Position numbers and translations under genes: made by a program. 64,000 nt of DNA from Phycisphaerae bacterium (GTDB taxonomy: Bacteria; Planctomycetota; Phycisphaerae; Phycisphaerales; Phycisphaeraceae), in assembly GCA_030425705.1 (NCBI GenBank), contig JAUHZU010000005.1:124001-188000 (forward strand), written 5' to 3'. Every line of letters starts with the position of its first letter. Position 1 is the stretch's first letter. This document shows positions 23,958-32,580 of the stretch, in pieces. The notes beneath the pieces were generated by a model. The model made no database searches. It was not told the DNA's origin and worked only from the letters and a program-made list of their open reading frames with translations.

Positions 23958-24563
23958 TCAGCCCCGCCGCGGCACCAGCCCCAGCCCGAGCCCCACCAGC
24001 GCGATCGCCGCCGACAGCAGCGTGATCGGCGGCAGCCCGCCGTGCCACTTGCCCGGCGTCCACCAGCCCGGCCAGCCCATGAAGCCCAGGTGCATCAGCG
24101 ACAACGCCAGCACCCCTACCCCCAGCCAACGCAGTGAGGACCGCCCGCTCCCCTCCCCCGCGCGCGACTGCACGACCAGCAGCGCCAATGCCACCACCCC
24201 CGCCAGCATCGACACCTCCGCGGCCAGGTGCATCTTCCCGGTCCCAGCATCGTAGAACTTGCCGAAGTAGCCGGGGTTCAACAGCATCAGCGACATCACC
24301 GTGTGCACCGCGCTCAGACCCAGCCCGAGCATCCCCATCGACCGGCGCTCATCCATCAGCCAGCCGCAGCCCGGCAGCCAACCCGACAGCGGGCGTGCCC
24401 CCACCGCCGTGACGATCAGCACCAGCCCGGCGACGGAGACCGCCTTGTTCGTCACGTATAGCGGGAGTTGCTCGACGCTCACCCCGCCGAACACGTTGTA
24501 CCGCACGATCGCGTAGCCGAGCCCGATCGCCAGGACGATGAGCCCGTAAACAGATGTTCGCAT
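23958..24563 (-). CDS. Ferric-reductase-like multi-helix membrane protein
   Basis: 201 aa with about six hydrophobic helices. The stretch DERRSMGMLGLGLSAVHTVM and later histidines (KMHLAAEV, SLMHLGFMGW) recall the haem-binding helices of ferric reductase-like/YedZ transmembrane domains. There is no flavin or NAD domain. Function is uncertain. The start ATG 24563 has TATCAT 7 nt upstream and no Shine-Dalgarno. It is divergent from the MGMT gene. Confidence 0.7.
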   Translation of the reverse strand: MRTSVYGLIVLAIGLGYAIVRYNVFGGVSVEQLPLYVTNKAVSVAGLVLIVTAVGARPLSGWLPGCGWLMDERRSMGMLGLGLSAVHTVMSLMLLNPGYFGKFYDAGTGKMHLAAEVSMLAGVVALALLVVQSRAGEGSGRSSLRWLGVGVLALSLMHLGFMGWPGWWTPGKWHGGLPPITLLSAAIALVGLGLGLVPRRG

Positions 24564-24569
24564 GCGGCG

Positions 24570-24576
24570 TATGATA
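24570..24576. promoter_or_regulatory. Shared divergent -10 element (tatgata)
   Basis: TATGAT at 24570-24575 on the plus strand serves the MGMT side. TATCAT at 24576-24571 on the minus strand lies 7 nt before ATG 24563. The two hexamers overlap in one near-palindrome. Confidence 0.5.
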
Positions 24577-24632
24577 GGAATCCTCTTGCAGGGCGTGCGG
24601 ATGCTGCACCCCTTGGACCCAGGGAGCCCGCC

Positions 24633-25130
24633 ATGCATTACACCCTGCACGACAGCCCCGTCGGCACGCTCCGCCTGACCGCGCGCGACGAGGTGCTCTG
24701 CGGCATCGACTTCCCGAACGGCAAGCACACCCGGCCGCTGGGCTCCGAGTGGGCCGAAGACGCCGCGCCGTTCGACGAGGTCGGCCGGCAGCTCGACGCC
24801 TACTTCGCCGGGGAACGCCGCGCGTTCGACCTCCCGCTCGCGCCGCAGGGCACCGCGTTCCAGCTCCAGGTCTGGGAACAGCTCCGGCTCATCCCCTTCG
24901 GACAAACGATCAGCTACGGCGAACTCGCCCGGCGCATCGGCGACCCGAACGCCGCCCGCGCCGTCGGCGCGGCCAACGGCCAGAACCCCATCTCCATCAT
25001 CGTCCCCTGCCACCGCGTCATCGGCGCCGACGGATCGCTCGCCGGCTTCGGCGGCGGGGTCGCCACCAAACGCGCCCTGCTCGAGCACGAACAGCGTCAC
25101 GTCGGGCTGTTTGCTACCGCGGCCCGCTGA
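24633..25130 (+). CDS. ogt: Methylated-DNA--protein-cysteine methyltransferase
   Basis: 165 aa. It transfers O6-alkyl groups from guanine to its own cysteine. The active site IIVPCHRVIGADGSLAGFGGG is intact, and the DNA-binding helix-turn-helix region (FGQTISYGELARRIGDPNAARAVG) precedes it. No Ada regulatory domain is fused. GGGAG precedes ATG 24633. It converges with the channel gene, with 22 bp between the stops. Confidence 0.96.
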   Translation: MHYTLHDSPVGTLRLTARDEVLCGIDFPNGKHTRPLGSEWAEDAAPFDEVGRQLDAYFAGERRAFDLPLAPQGTAFQLQVWEQLRLIPFGQTISYGELARRIGDPNAARAVGAANGQNPISIIVPCHRVIGADGSLAGFGGGVATKRALLEHEQRHVGLFATAAR

Positions 25131-25152
25131 ACACCCCGCTGCGGCAGGCGGG

Positions 25153-27120
25153 TCAGGTCTCGTCCTCGGCCACCACGATCAGCCGGTCGTTGGGCCCGAG
25201 CGTGTAGCGTGTGTTCTTCTCCGGGATCAGCTTCACGCCGAAGTTGCGCGACATGTCGTGTTCGTGCTCCGCGATCTTTACCCCGATGCAGCACTCGCCG
25301 CGCTTCTGCGCGATCGCCATCATGTCCGCGTAGGTGTACCCGCCGGGCAGGTCCTTGAAGTAGAGCGGCGCGGGCTTGAGGTAGATCTCGCTGCCGTCCT
25401 CCTCGAACAGGTCCGCGTACACGTCGTTGATCGCCGGCTCCTCGCTGACCTGCGCGAGCAGCATCGAGACCAGCCGGTTACTCACGATGAAGTCGTTCAC
25501 GCCCGCGCGGGAGACCAGCTCCATGTTGTCCGAGTCCATCACCTCGCTGATGAGCTTAGTACCTCGGGCCTGGTCGGGGTGGTCCTCGAAGATCCGCCGA
25601 AGCTGCAGCAGGATGATGATCGTCTCCGAGTCCACCGTCTCCGGGTCGATCGCGAGGCCGCCCTGGCTGAGCATGATGATGTTGTCGTACTGGAACGGCT
25701 CGATCGCCAGCAGCGCATCGGGCTGCAGCGGGTCGGCGTCAAGCAGCGACAGCTTCAGTGCCGGCAGCGCCCGCTGCAGCTCGGCGATCCGCTCGCGTAC
25801 CTCCACCGGCGGGTCGGGCATCATCACGTCCACCACCGAGCCCTCCAGCACGTAGTCCGCGTACTGCTCGATGATGATCGGCGCCTTCGCGTTCCAACCG
25901 ATGATCAGCTCCCGCTCGATCCGCTGCGTGTTTGCGCCGCCCGCCAGCGCGTGGTCGGCCGGCACGGCCACGGGCTTCTCCTCGAACGCGATCGTCGAGT
26001 CGTCCTCCGCGATGATGATCACGTCGTCGCCCGCGTGCAGCGCCGTGTCCCGCGGCGGGTTGATCAGCAGCGACCCGTCGGCCAAGCGGAGCCCGATCGG
26101 GATGCCGTCGGGGAAATGGAACTGCACCCGGCCGTAGGTGATGCCGCCCCAGTCGACGCCTTCCTCCCCGCCCCAGAGGTACATCTCGACCCCGTCGAAC
26201 GACATCACCTCGTTGTAGACCACGCTCAGCCCGATCGACCGCGAGGTCTGCACCAGGATCTTCGCGAGGATGTCCAGGCCGTCGACACACGTCACCTCGT
26301 CGGTGATGTCCTGGGCGATCTTCCGGCTGCGCATATTGAACAGCTCGGCGACGATGTTCATGGCCTGGCCTTCACGCTTGCTCGCGACCAGGCCCAGCAC
26401 CGTCTTGATCACCCGCGTGTCGCTCGCGTCCTTCTCCTCCTGCGACTCGGAGTCCGTGCACCAGGGCAGGACGATCACGGACTTGCACGTCTTCACCGAC
26501 GCGATGTCCAGGTTGACCAGCGACGATACCTTCCCGCTACGTGTGATCACCCGCGTGTTCTTCGTGTCGGGCATGTGCAGCGCGAGGTAGTCGTCCATCT
26601 CCTCCTTGTCGCGCTCGGCGAGGATGACCACGCTGGGCCTCTCCTCGCTCTCGTTGGCGATCACCAGCTCGCGCAGGATCTCCGGCACGCGGTCGCCCCA
26701 GCCGAGGATCAGGGTGTGGCCCGACTCGATGACCTTGGACCGGCCCTTCTTGAGCTCGCCGATCTTCTGGTCCAGCGCGGTCGTGATGAACGCGATGAGC
26801 ATCGAGAAGATCACCACCCCCGCGAGCCCGGCCATCACGGCGGTGACCTTGTAGACCGGCGAGGCGAACTTGTCCTGGTTCATGTTGCCCGGGTCGGTCA
26901 GCGCCAGCCAGACCGTGTAAAGCTGGCCGAGATAGGTCTGGGTCGTCTCGTCCGATGCGCCGCTCGGCCAGATGAGGAACGTCACCCAGCGCAGCAGCCC
27001 GATGAGCAGGAACGCCCCGAGCGTGACGATGATGAGCGAGAGGAAGATCGACGAGCCGCCGCGCGCCATAAAGCGGTCGAAGCGGTAGCGCGCGAGCTGG
27101 CGGAACGTGTAGTCGGGCAT
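25153..27120 (-). CDS. CASTOR/POLLUX-type ion channel with RCK-like domains
   Basis: 655 aa. Two membrane helices (about 24-50 and 93-117) flank a pore-loop-like segment (LGQLYTVWLALTDPGNMN). Two large cytoplasmic Rossmann-like regulatory modules follow, the first starting ESGHTLILGWGDRVPEILREL, the second at RELIIGWNAKAPIIIEQYAD. This layout is that of the CASTOR/POLLUX and DMI1 family (calcium-regulated cation channels in plants). Bacterial members are uncharacterised. A TATGAT -10 candidate lies at 27177-27172. The frame continues upstream without a good start. Confidence 0.88.
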   Translation of the reverse strand: MPDYTFRQLARYRFDRFMARGGSSIFLSLIIVTLGAFLLIGLLRWVTFLIWPSGASDETTQTYLGQLYTVWLALTDPGNMNQDKFASPVYKVTAVMAGLAGVVIFSMLIAFITTALDQKIGELKKGRSKVIESGHTLILGWGDRVPEILRELVIANESEERPSVVILAERDKEEMDDYLALHMPDTKNTRVITRSGKVSSLVNLDIASVKTCKSVIVLPWCTDSESQEEKDASDTRVIKTVLGLVASKREGQAMNIVAELFNMRSRKIAQDITDEVTCVDGLDILAKILVQTSRSIGLSVVYNEVMSFDGVEMYLWGGEEGVDWGGITYGRVQFHFPDGIPIGLRLADGSLLINPPRDTALHAGDDVIIIAEDDSTIAFEEKPVAVPADHALAGGANTQRIERELIIGWNAKAPIIIEQYADYVLEGSVVDVMMPDPPVEVRERIAELQRALPALKLSLLDADPLQPDALLAIEPFQYDNIIMLSQGGLAIDPETVDSETIIILLQLRRIFEDHPDQARGTKLISEVMDSDNMELVSRAGVNDFIVSNRLVSMLLAQVSEEPAINDVYADLFEEDGSEIYLKPAPLYFKDLPGGYTYADMMAIAQKRGECCIGVKIAEHEHDMSRNFGVKLIPEKNTRYTLGPNDRLIVVAEDET

Positions 27121-27171
27121 CGGCCCCCCATGCGGGAAAGGGATCGGCCCGAGACCCCCGGGCCGGGCACG

Positions 27172-27177
27172 ATCATA
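27172..27177 (-). promoter_or_regulatory. -10 candidate for the CASTOR-like channel
   Basis: TATGAT on the minus strand, about 50 nt before the start. A GGGGGG run serves as possible ribosome-binding site. Confidence 0.35.
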
Positions 27178-27221
27178 CGGCAGGCCGTGGCGGAGGGGTA
27201 GGGTTTTGATTCCGTAAGCGC

Positions 27222-27530
27222 TTAGACCTCGACGGAGTCGTAGATCACGACGCGGTCGAACAGCGGCTTGAACGACGCGATGAACCGCTGGTGGGCGGGG
27301 TCGTCGGCGGACTGGTAGGCGTCGTGTGCCGAGCTGTCCGCGAACTGGATGAACAGCTGGTAGTCGTAGGAGTTGTCGACAACGTCGCGCGGGGTGCCCG
27401 CGGGCCTGCGGGCGCTGACGGTGGCGACGTTGGGTGAGTCGGCGAGAGCGCGGAGGCCGGCCTCGAACGCATCGCGCTGCGCGTCGGTGACGGAGGGCTT
27501 GAGCCAGAAATGGACGGTGTGGTGGAACAT
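27222..27530 (-). CDS. Dabb-family stress-responsive alpha/beta-barrel protein
   Basis: 102 aa, ferredoxin-like dimeric barrel. It opens MFHHTVHFWLKPSVTDAQRD and ends HQRFIASFKPLFDRVVIYD, typical of the Dabb domain. The enzymatic role is unknown. TACAAT lies 7 nt before ATG 27530, with no Shine-Dalgarno. Confidence 0.92.
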   Translation of the reverse strand: MFHHTVHFWLKPSVTDAQRDAFEAGLRALADSPNVATVSARRPAGTPRDVVDNSYDYQLFIQFADSSAHDAYQSADDPAHQRFIASFKPLFDRVVIYDSVEV

Positions 27531-27537
27531 GGGCGGG

Positions 27538-27543
27538 ATTGTA
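27538..27543 (-). promoter_or_regulatory. -10 element of a leaderless start (Dabb gene)
   Basis: TACAAT on the minus strand, spacer cccgccc (7 nt), then ATG 27530. Confidence 0.55.
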
Positions 27544-27668
27544 TCGGATGGGCAAGGGCCAACACGGCCCGACATCCGGCTGCCACGCCGCGTCGGCGGG
27601 CGGTTCTGGATCGGGTGGCCTGATGCGCCGATAAACCGCGGGGCGGGGTCACACCGACGTGGGTTGGC

Positions 27669-28157
27669 ATGCAGCGGGTTTTCAGCATCCAGGGCCGACC
27701 GGACCGATCGGGCTTCAGCCTGATCGAGCTGGTGATCGTCGTGGTCATCATCGGGGTGATCGGCGCGATCGCGATCCCGCGTCTGTCGCGCGGCAGCTCC
27801 GCGGCGCGGACCAATGCGTTCGTGCGCGAGCTCAATGCCCTGGCCCAGGCCGTCGACCACTACCACGCGGAGGGCGGGCCGATCATCGGGGACAGCAGTT
27901 CGGGTCTGCTGCCGCCCGAGCTGAAGGGCCGGGTCCGTCAGGCCGAGTGGGAGGCCGGCACACCGCTGGGCGGGCAGTGGGACATCGAGGTCGACAGCTT
28001 CGGCATGCCCGGCGTTTCGCTCGGCGTTCACTTCAACGGGGTCCCGTTCCAGAATGAACCGCTGGTCGAGGTGGATCGGCTGCTCGACGATGGCGACCTC
28101 GACGCCGGCCGGTTCCGCCAGATCGATACCGACCGCTTCTACCTCAGTCTCAACTAA
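27669..28157 (+). CDS. Type II secretion/type IV-like pseudopilin
   Basis: 162 aa. A short basic leader is followed by the prepilin peptidase site and hydrophobic helix (SGFSLIELVIVVVIIGVIG; cleavage after Gly15, with Glu5 of the mature protein). The C-terminal domain is a compact globular head. It may be a secretion pseudopilin or one of the many planctomycete DUF1559-like surface pilins, though no H-x9-DG motif was seen. No other secretion gene is adjacent. It converges with thiC, with a 12-bp gap. Confidence 0.9.
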   Translation: MQRVFSIQGRPDRSGFSLIELVIVVVIIGVIGAIAIPRLSRGSSAARTNAFVRELNALAQAVDHYHAEGGPIIGDSSSGLLPPELKGRVRQAEWEAGTPLGGQWDIEVDSFGMPGVSLGVHFNGVPFQNEPLVEVDRLLDDGDLDAGRFRQIDTDRFYLSLN

Positions 28158-28169
28158 GGGGAGACGCGG

Positions 28170-30116
28170 TCAGATCACCGAGTCGTGCTTCGAAAGGCCG
28201 TGGGCCTCGGCCGTGTTGAGCTGGACAAGCTCCTGCTGCTTGAGCTGCTCGGCCTGGTCGGGGTCGACGTAGTCGCTGTGGCACGAGGGCGCGTCTTCCC
28301 CGCCCTTTTCGGCGGCGACTTTTTTCTTCTTCTTCGCCGCGAGCTTGTGGATCTCCTCCGGCGAGAGGTAGCCGCGTTGCTCGAGGATCTTCTGCTGCTC
28401 GGGGGTGAGCGCATCGGACTTCACGGTCCGGCCGTCGCCATTGCGGGCGAAGCCCTCGGCGTTGCCGCTGGCCCAGTCCTGGATCTCCTTGGAGATGCGG
28501 ACACTGCACCAGTCGTGCCCGCACATCGCGCAGAAGTCGGTATCGACATCCATATCTTCGTCGTGATAGGCGCGTGCGGTGTCGGTATCGAACGCGAGCT
28601 CGAAGTGCTTCTCCCAGTTGAGTGCGGCGCGGGCCTTGGTCAGCTCATCGTCCCAGTCACGCGTGCCGGGGATGCCCAGCGCGACATCCGCGGCGTGGGC
28701 CGCGATCTTGTAGGCGACGCAGCCCTCTTTTACGTCGCCCTTCTTCGGCAGGCCGAGGTGTTCCTTGGGCGTGACGTAGCAGAGCATGGACGCGCCGTGA
28801 TAGGCGGCGTTGGTCGCGCCGATGGCGGAGGTGAGGTGGTCGTAGCCGGGGAACACGTCGGTAACCAGCGGCCCGAGGACGTAGAACGGCGCGCCGTGGC
28901 AGAGGGCACGTTCGATCTTCATGTTGTATTCGATCTGGTCCAGCGGGACGTGGCCGGGGCCCTCGACCATGACCTGCACGCCGCGGCGCCAAGCGCGTTC
29001 GGTGAGCCGGCCGATCTCGACCAGTTCGGCGAGCTGGAGCGTGTCGGTCGCGTCGGAGAGCCCGCCGGGCCGGCAGCCGTCGCCGATAGAAAACGTGATG
29101 TCGTAGCCGCGCATGACGTCGCAGATGTCTTCCCACGCGGTGTTGAACGGGTTCTCCTGCTGGTGGTGGATCATCCACTTGGCGAGCAGCGACCCGCCGC
29201 GGGAGACGAGCCCGATCAGCCGGTCCTTCGCGTAGCGGACGTGCTCGCGGAGGATGCCGGCGTGGATCGTGAAGTAGCTGACGCCCTGCGCGGCCTGGAG
29301 CTTCACGGCGTCCATGATGATCTGCTTATCCAAATCCTCGATCTTCTTGCCAATGATCATCGAGTAGATCGGGACCGTGCCGATGGGCACCGTGCTGTTG
29401 CGGATGATGGCGTCGCGCGTCGCGTCCAGGTCGCCGCCCGTCGACAGGTCCATGACCGTGTCGGCCCCCCACTTTTCAGCCCACTTAAGCTTCTCGACCT
29501 CCTCATCCAGCGACGACGACACCGGGCTCGCGCCCATGTTCGCGTTGATCTTCGTCTTGCTTGCACGGCCGATACACATCGGGTCGAGCTGGTAGCCCAG
29601 CGCGACCGTGTTGGCGGGGATCACCATGCGCCCGGCGGCGACCTCGTCGCGGATCTGTTCGGCGGTGAGGTGCGGCTCGCGCTCGGCGACGCGCTGCATC
29701 TGCGGGGTGACCCGCCCCAAGCGCGCGCTTTCGAGCTGGGTGATGGGGGTGAAGCCGCTTGGGAACGTGACGGTGCGTTGCGTGCCGTCGGCTTGGGTGA
29801 AAGTCACGGTCTCGAAGCCCACGCCGTCACGGCCTGGGCTTCCGTTGGCATGCTCTGCTTCCGCGCTGGTCCACCCCTCCGGCAAAAAATCCCACGCGGT
29901 CTTATTAGACGGCGCGGGCATGCCGGGGGTGTCGGGGGAACTGTAGGTCTTCGCGCCACGGACGCCCGGCAGGATCACGGCCGGGTTCGCAAACGAACCG
30001 GGGGTCGTGGTTTTTCCGGTGCCCGGGTCACCGCCGACGGGCGGGAGCATGAAGTCGGTGGGGTCGACGGTGCGGGTGCCGTCGGGGTTGAAGGGGGTAT
30101 TGGTGGGGGTGGTCAT
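28170..30116 (-). CDS. thiC: Phosphomethylpyrimidine synthase
   Basis: 648 aa. Radical-SAM enzyme that turns aminoimidazole ribotide into HMP-phosphate for thiamine. Conserved blocks include ANMGASPVSSSLDEEVEKL, VEGPGHVPLDQIEYN, LGPLVTDVFPGYDHLTSAIG and the C-terminal [4Fe-4S] motif CAMCGHDWC (CX2CX4C). The start ATG 30116 has GGAAG upstream. It is preceded by a TPP riboswitch and a promoter. No other thi gene is in the window. Confidence 0.98.
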   Translation of the reverse strand: MTTPTNTPFNPDGTRTVDPTDFMLPPVGGDPGTGKTTTPGSFANPAVILPGVRGAKTYSSPDTPGMPAPSNKTAWDFLPEGWTSAEAEHANGSPGRDGVGFETVTFTQADGTQRTVTFPSGFTPITQLESARLGRVTPQMQRVAEREPHLTAEQIRDEVAAGRMVIPANTVALGYQLDPMCIGRASKTKINANMGASPVSSSLDEEVEKLKWAEKWGADTVMDLSTGGDLDATRDAIIRNSTVPIGTVPIYSMIIGKKIEDLDKQIIMDAVKLQAAQGVSYFTIHAGILREHVRYAKDRLIGLVSRGGSLLAKWMIHHQQENPFNTAWEDICDVMRGYDITFSIGDGCRPGGLSDATDTLQLAELVEIGRLTERAWRRGVQVMVEGPGHVPLDQIEYNMKIERALCHGAPFYVLGPLVTDVFPGYDHLTSAIGATNAAYHGASMLCYVTPKEHLGLPKKGDVKEGCVAYKIAAHAADVALGIPGTRDWDDELTKARAALNWEKHFELAFDTDTARAYHDEDMDVDTDFCAMCGHDWCSVRISKEIQDWASGNAEGFARNGDGRTVKSDALTPEQQKILEQRGYLSPEEIHKLAAKKKKKVAAEKGGEDAPSCHSDYVDPDQAEQLKQQELVQLNTAEAHGLSKHDSVI

Positions 30117-30211
30117 GGCTGGGCTTCCTTCGTCGGTCGGGCGACGTGGCGGGAAGCGTTGGCCTTGGCCTTGGCGCGAGTCCGCATGAGGCGGGCGGCG
30201 CGGGCGTGGCT

Positions 30212-30324
30212 CGCCTCCCTACGCGACCCCCGGCAGCGCTACTCACGAGCGTTCCGGGGTAATCGATCAGGTTCCAAGGGACTGTCTCAGCCACGCCGGC
30301 TTGTCCGGGGGCACCCCTGGCGAG
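30212..30324 (-). ncRNA. TPP riboswitch (THI element)
   Basis: On the minus strand the leader reads CAGGGGTGCC, then GGCTGAGACAGTCCCTTGGA, AACCTGATC and GCGTAGGGAGG in order. These are the conserved P2/J3-2, P4/P5 and P1 elements of the thiamine pyrophosphate aptamer. The tract is about 95 nt upstream of thiC. There is no clear terminator afterwards, so control is probably at translation initiation. Confidence 0.93.
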
Positions 30325-30332
30325 TGTGCTGC

Positions 30333-30361
30333 AGGATAGGCGTGGGCAGGGAACAGAGCAA
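30333..30361 (-). promoter_or_regulatory. Promoter of the thiC riboswitch RNA
   Basis: -35 TTGCTC (30361-30356), 17-nt spacer, -10 TATCCT (30338-30333), ending about 9 nt before the aptamer begins. Confidence 0.5.
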
Positions 30362-30388
30362 GCCCAAACCGGTTTACTGCTTCAATGG

Positions 30389-32446
30389 CTACTTTGGTTG
30401 TTCTTCCGTCGCCAGCAGATCCGCGACCACGCGTTGCGCTTCGGACGCCGGGATCACGTAGCTCGCGGTCCGGCCGTAGCGGGCGATGTGGATGCCGACG
30501 GCCTCGCCTTCGAGGTTTAACAGCGGGCCGCCGCAGTCGCCCGCCCAGACGAGCCCGTCGTAGGTGAACGCCGAGGGGAAGCCCGTCCGCCGGCGGCTGA
30601 TCGCCCCGGCCTGTCGGCTGAGCTGCGCGGTGGGCAGGGAGTCGTCGGCATCCACATCGAACTTACCGGTCGCGTCCTGCAGCGTCGCGTGGAGGATGTG
30701 CGTCTCTTCGCCGCGCTGGACCTCGATCTCGATGGTCGTGCCCGGCTCGAACTGGCCGATGGCGTCGACCAGGTCGGTGTGGCTCTCGATGGTCATGTCC
30801 TGCACGCGGACGATCGCGTCGCCGTCCAGCATGCCGGCGGCCTCGGCCGCGCCGCCCTCGATGACTTCCTGGATGACAGCCGACCCCCCGCCGCCGAGGC
30901 CGGACACGCCGAGGAACGCGCGGTTTCCGTTGCCGATGCTCTGGATCTTGTCCGGGATCACCCGCGCCGCGACGCTGACCACGCCAACAGCCAGCGCTTC
31001 GCCCGCCGCGTCCGGGCAGACGAGCACGGTGCCCAGCGGCAGCGCGTCGTGGGCCTCGTCCAGCGCAAGCCAGCGCACCGGCGACGGGCCGGCCGGGAGC
31101 GGCGCGCGGAGCAGCGCGAGGTCGGTCGCTTCATCGACGCCGACCACCGACGCGGCGTAGGCCTGTTCGCCGACGCGGACGGTCGGTTCGCCCTCCTCGA
31201 TCTCGCTGGCCTTGGTGAGGACAAGCCCTTCGCCGACGACCGTGCCCAGCGCGGCGTACGCCCCGTCACGTTCGACGACGACCACCCCACCGGCCCCCGC
31301 CTCGGCGACGGGGTCGATGAGCGAACGCACCGCCCGGCCGGTCCGGCCGTGACGCCGGGCGCGGCGCGGCACGGGGCCTGGCGTACGGGCCGAACGTGTC
31401 TGCGCCTCCTCCAGCTTCTGCAGGACGGCCTGGACCTGCTCGAAGTTGTCCGGCGTGATGTTCAGACTCATCTGCCCGTTGCGCCCGACGACCGCGACCC
31501 CGACCAGCAGCTCGATCTCGTCGCGCGTCAGCACGTGCGAGAACTGCTGGTACAGGTTCATGCGCATGACGTTGATCGCGGCCTCGGCATCGGAGATCGT
31601 GCCGTCGCCGTCGGTGTCGGCCGGGTCGAGCGGGTTGCCGTCCGCATCGAGGCGGGGCTCGAAGTCGTCGGCATCGACCGGGTCGATCGGCTCGCGGTAG
31701 GGCTGGCTGCTGAGGTCTTCGCCGGCGAGGAACGCGTCCCACCGGCTGAGGTACTCGCCGATCGCGACGTGGCGGTTCTCGGTGGCGCGCATGCCGATGT
31801 TGGAGTGGATGCCGATGACCCGGCCCTGCAGGTCGAACAGCGGTCCGCCCGAGTCGCCGGAGATCACGGTGCAGTCGCTGACCAGGTTGCCGAAGACCTC
31901 TTCGTCGTTGTCGCCGAACAGGTGGAGGACCCGGCCGAGGCGCAGCGGCGGGTGGCGGTCGGTCTGGATGCCGCCGGCGTGGCCGACCGCCATACACCAG
32001 TCGCCGGGGGCGAAGCTGTCCGCCTCGGCGATGGGCACGGCGGCGTACACCCCCGCGTCGGTGATCCGCGCCATCCCCGCGTCGACGTCGTGGTCCACGC
32101 CCAGCGTCTCGCCGCGCACCCGGCTGCCATCGGGCAGCACGATGATCAACTCGGCCCCGGGCGTGAGCACGACGTGCGCGGCGGAGAGGATCAGCCCATC
32201 CTCGGAGACGACGACGCCCGAGCCCATGCCCCGGCCGTTGCCCGTGCCGCTGCCGTCCGCGTCGCGCACGATGATGCCAACAGTCGCGCCGATGCAGGCC
32301 GGCGCGGCGTCCCGCGCCTGCTGTTGGACCTGCGCGAGCGTGAGCGCGTCGGCCGGCTGCGCCTGCACGGGGAACGCGGCGGCCAACAGCAGCAGCGTAG
32401 CGAACACGAAGCGGGCGATGGGACGGATACGGGGGGTCTCGGGCAA
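30389..32446 (-). CDS. Exported double trypsin-like protease with PDZ: one active and one degenerate protease module
   Basis: 685 aa with a signal peptide ending FPVQA. The first module (about 45-235) has an intact triad: His91 (SAAHVV), Asp122 (VDAGMARI) and Ser199 (SGDSGGPL). An EF-hand-like loop DTDGDGTISDAEAA lies at 278-290. The second module (about 380-680) keeps Asp442 (TDLALL) but has TKAS (411-414) where the His motif should be and Cys638 in GDCGGPLL instead of Ser. A PDZ domain (about 510-590) sits before that GDCGG, inside the protease fold. The start is TTG 32446, the only one keeping the signal peptide. It is a paralogue of the next upstream gene, likely a periplasmic quality-control or scaffold protease. 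Confidence 0.88.
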   Translation of the reverse strand: MPETPRIRPIARFVFATLLLLAAAFPVQAQPADALTLAQVQQQARDAAPACIGATVGIIVRDADGSGTGNGRGMGSGVVVSEDGLILSAAHVVLTPGAELIIVLPDGSRVRGETLGVDHDVDAGMARITDAGVYAAVPIAEADSFAPGDWCMAVGHAGGIQTDRHPPLRLGRVLHLFGDNDEEVFGNLVSDCTVISGDSGGPLFDLQGRVIGIHSNIGMRATENRHVAIGEYLSRWDAFLAGEDLSSQPYREPIDPVDADDFEPRLDADGNPLDPADTDGDGTISDAEAAINVMRMNLYQQFSHVLTRDEIELLVGVAVVGRNGQMSLNITPDNFEQVQAVLQKLEEAQTRSARTPGPVPRRARRHGRTGRAVRSLIDPVAEAGAGGVVVVERDGAYAALGTVVGEGLVLTKASEIEEGEPTVRVGEQAYAASVVGVDEATDLALLRAPLPAGPSPVRWLALDEAHDALPLGTVLVCPDAAGEALAVGVVSVAARVIPDKIQSIGNGNRAFLGVSGLGGGGSAVIQEVIEGGAAEAAGMLDGDAIVRVQDMTIESHTDLVDAIGQFEPGTTIEIEVQRGEETHILHATLQDATGKFDVDADDSLPTAQLSRQAGAISRRRTGFPSAFTYDGLVWAGDCGGPLLNLEGEAVGIHIARYGRTASYVIPASEAQRVVADLLATEEQPK

Positions 32447-32580
32447 GGTCTGCGTCCGGGGGTGGGATAGGGTCGAGGGTCTCGGGGTTCGTGTCTAGGG
32501 GTTCGGGCTGAACAGGTAATGAGGTCTTTTTGAATGGTTGCCTTGAAGTTCTGGCCTAGGCCCTAGCGCCTGCACGCTCC

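Noticed and set aside
27121-27555. N-terminal extension of the CASTOR-like channel
   Set aside because: It overlaps the Dabb gene on the same strand and has no recognisable sequence.
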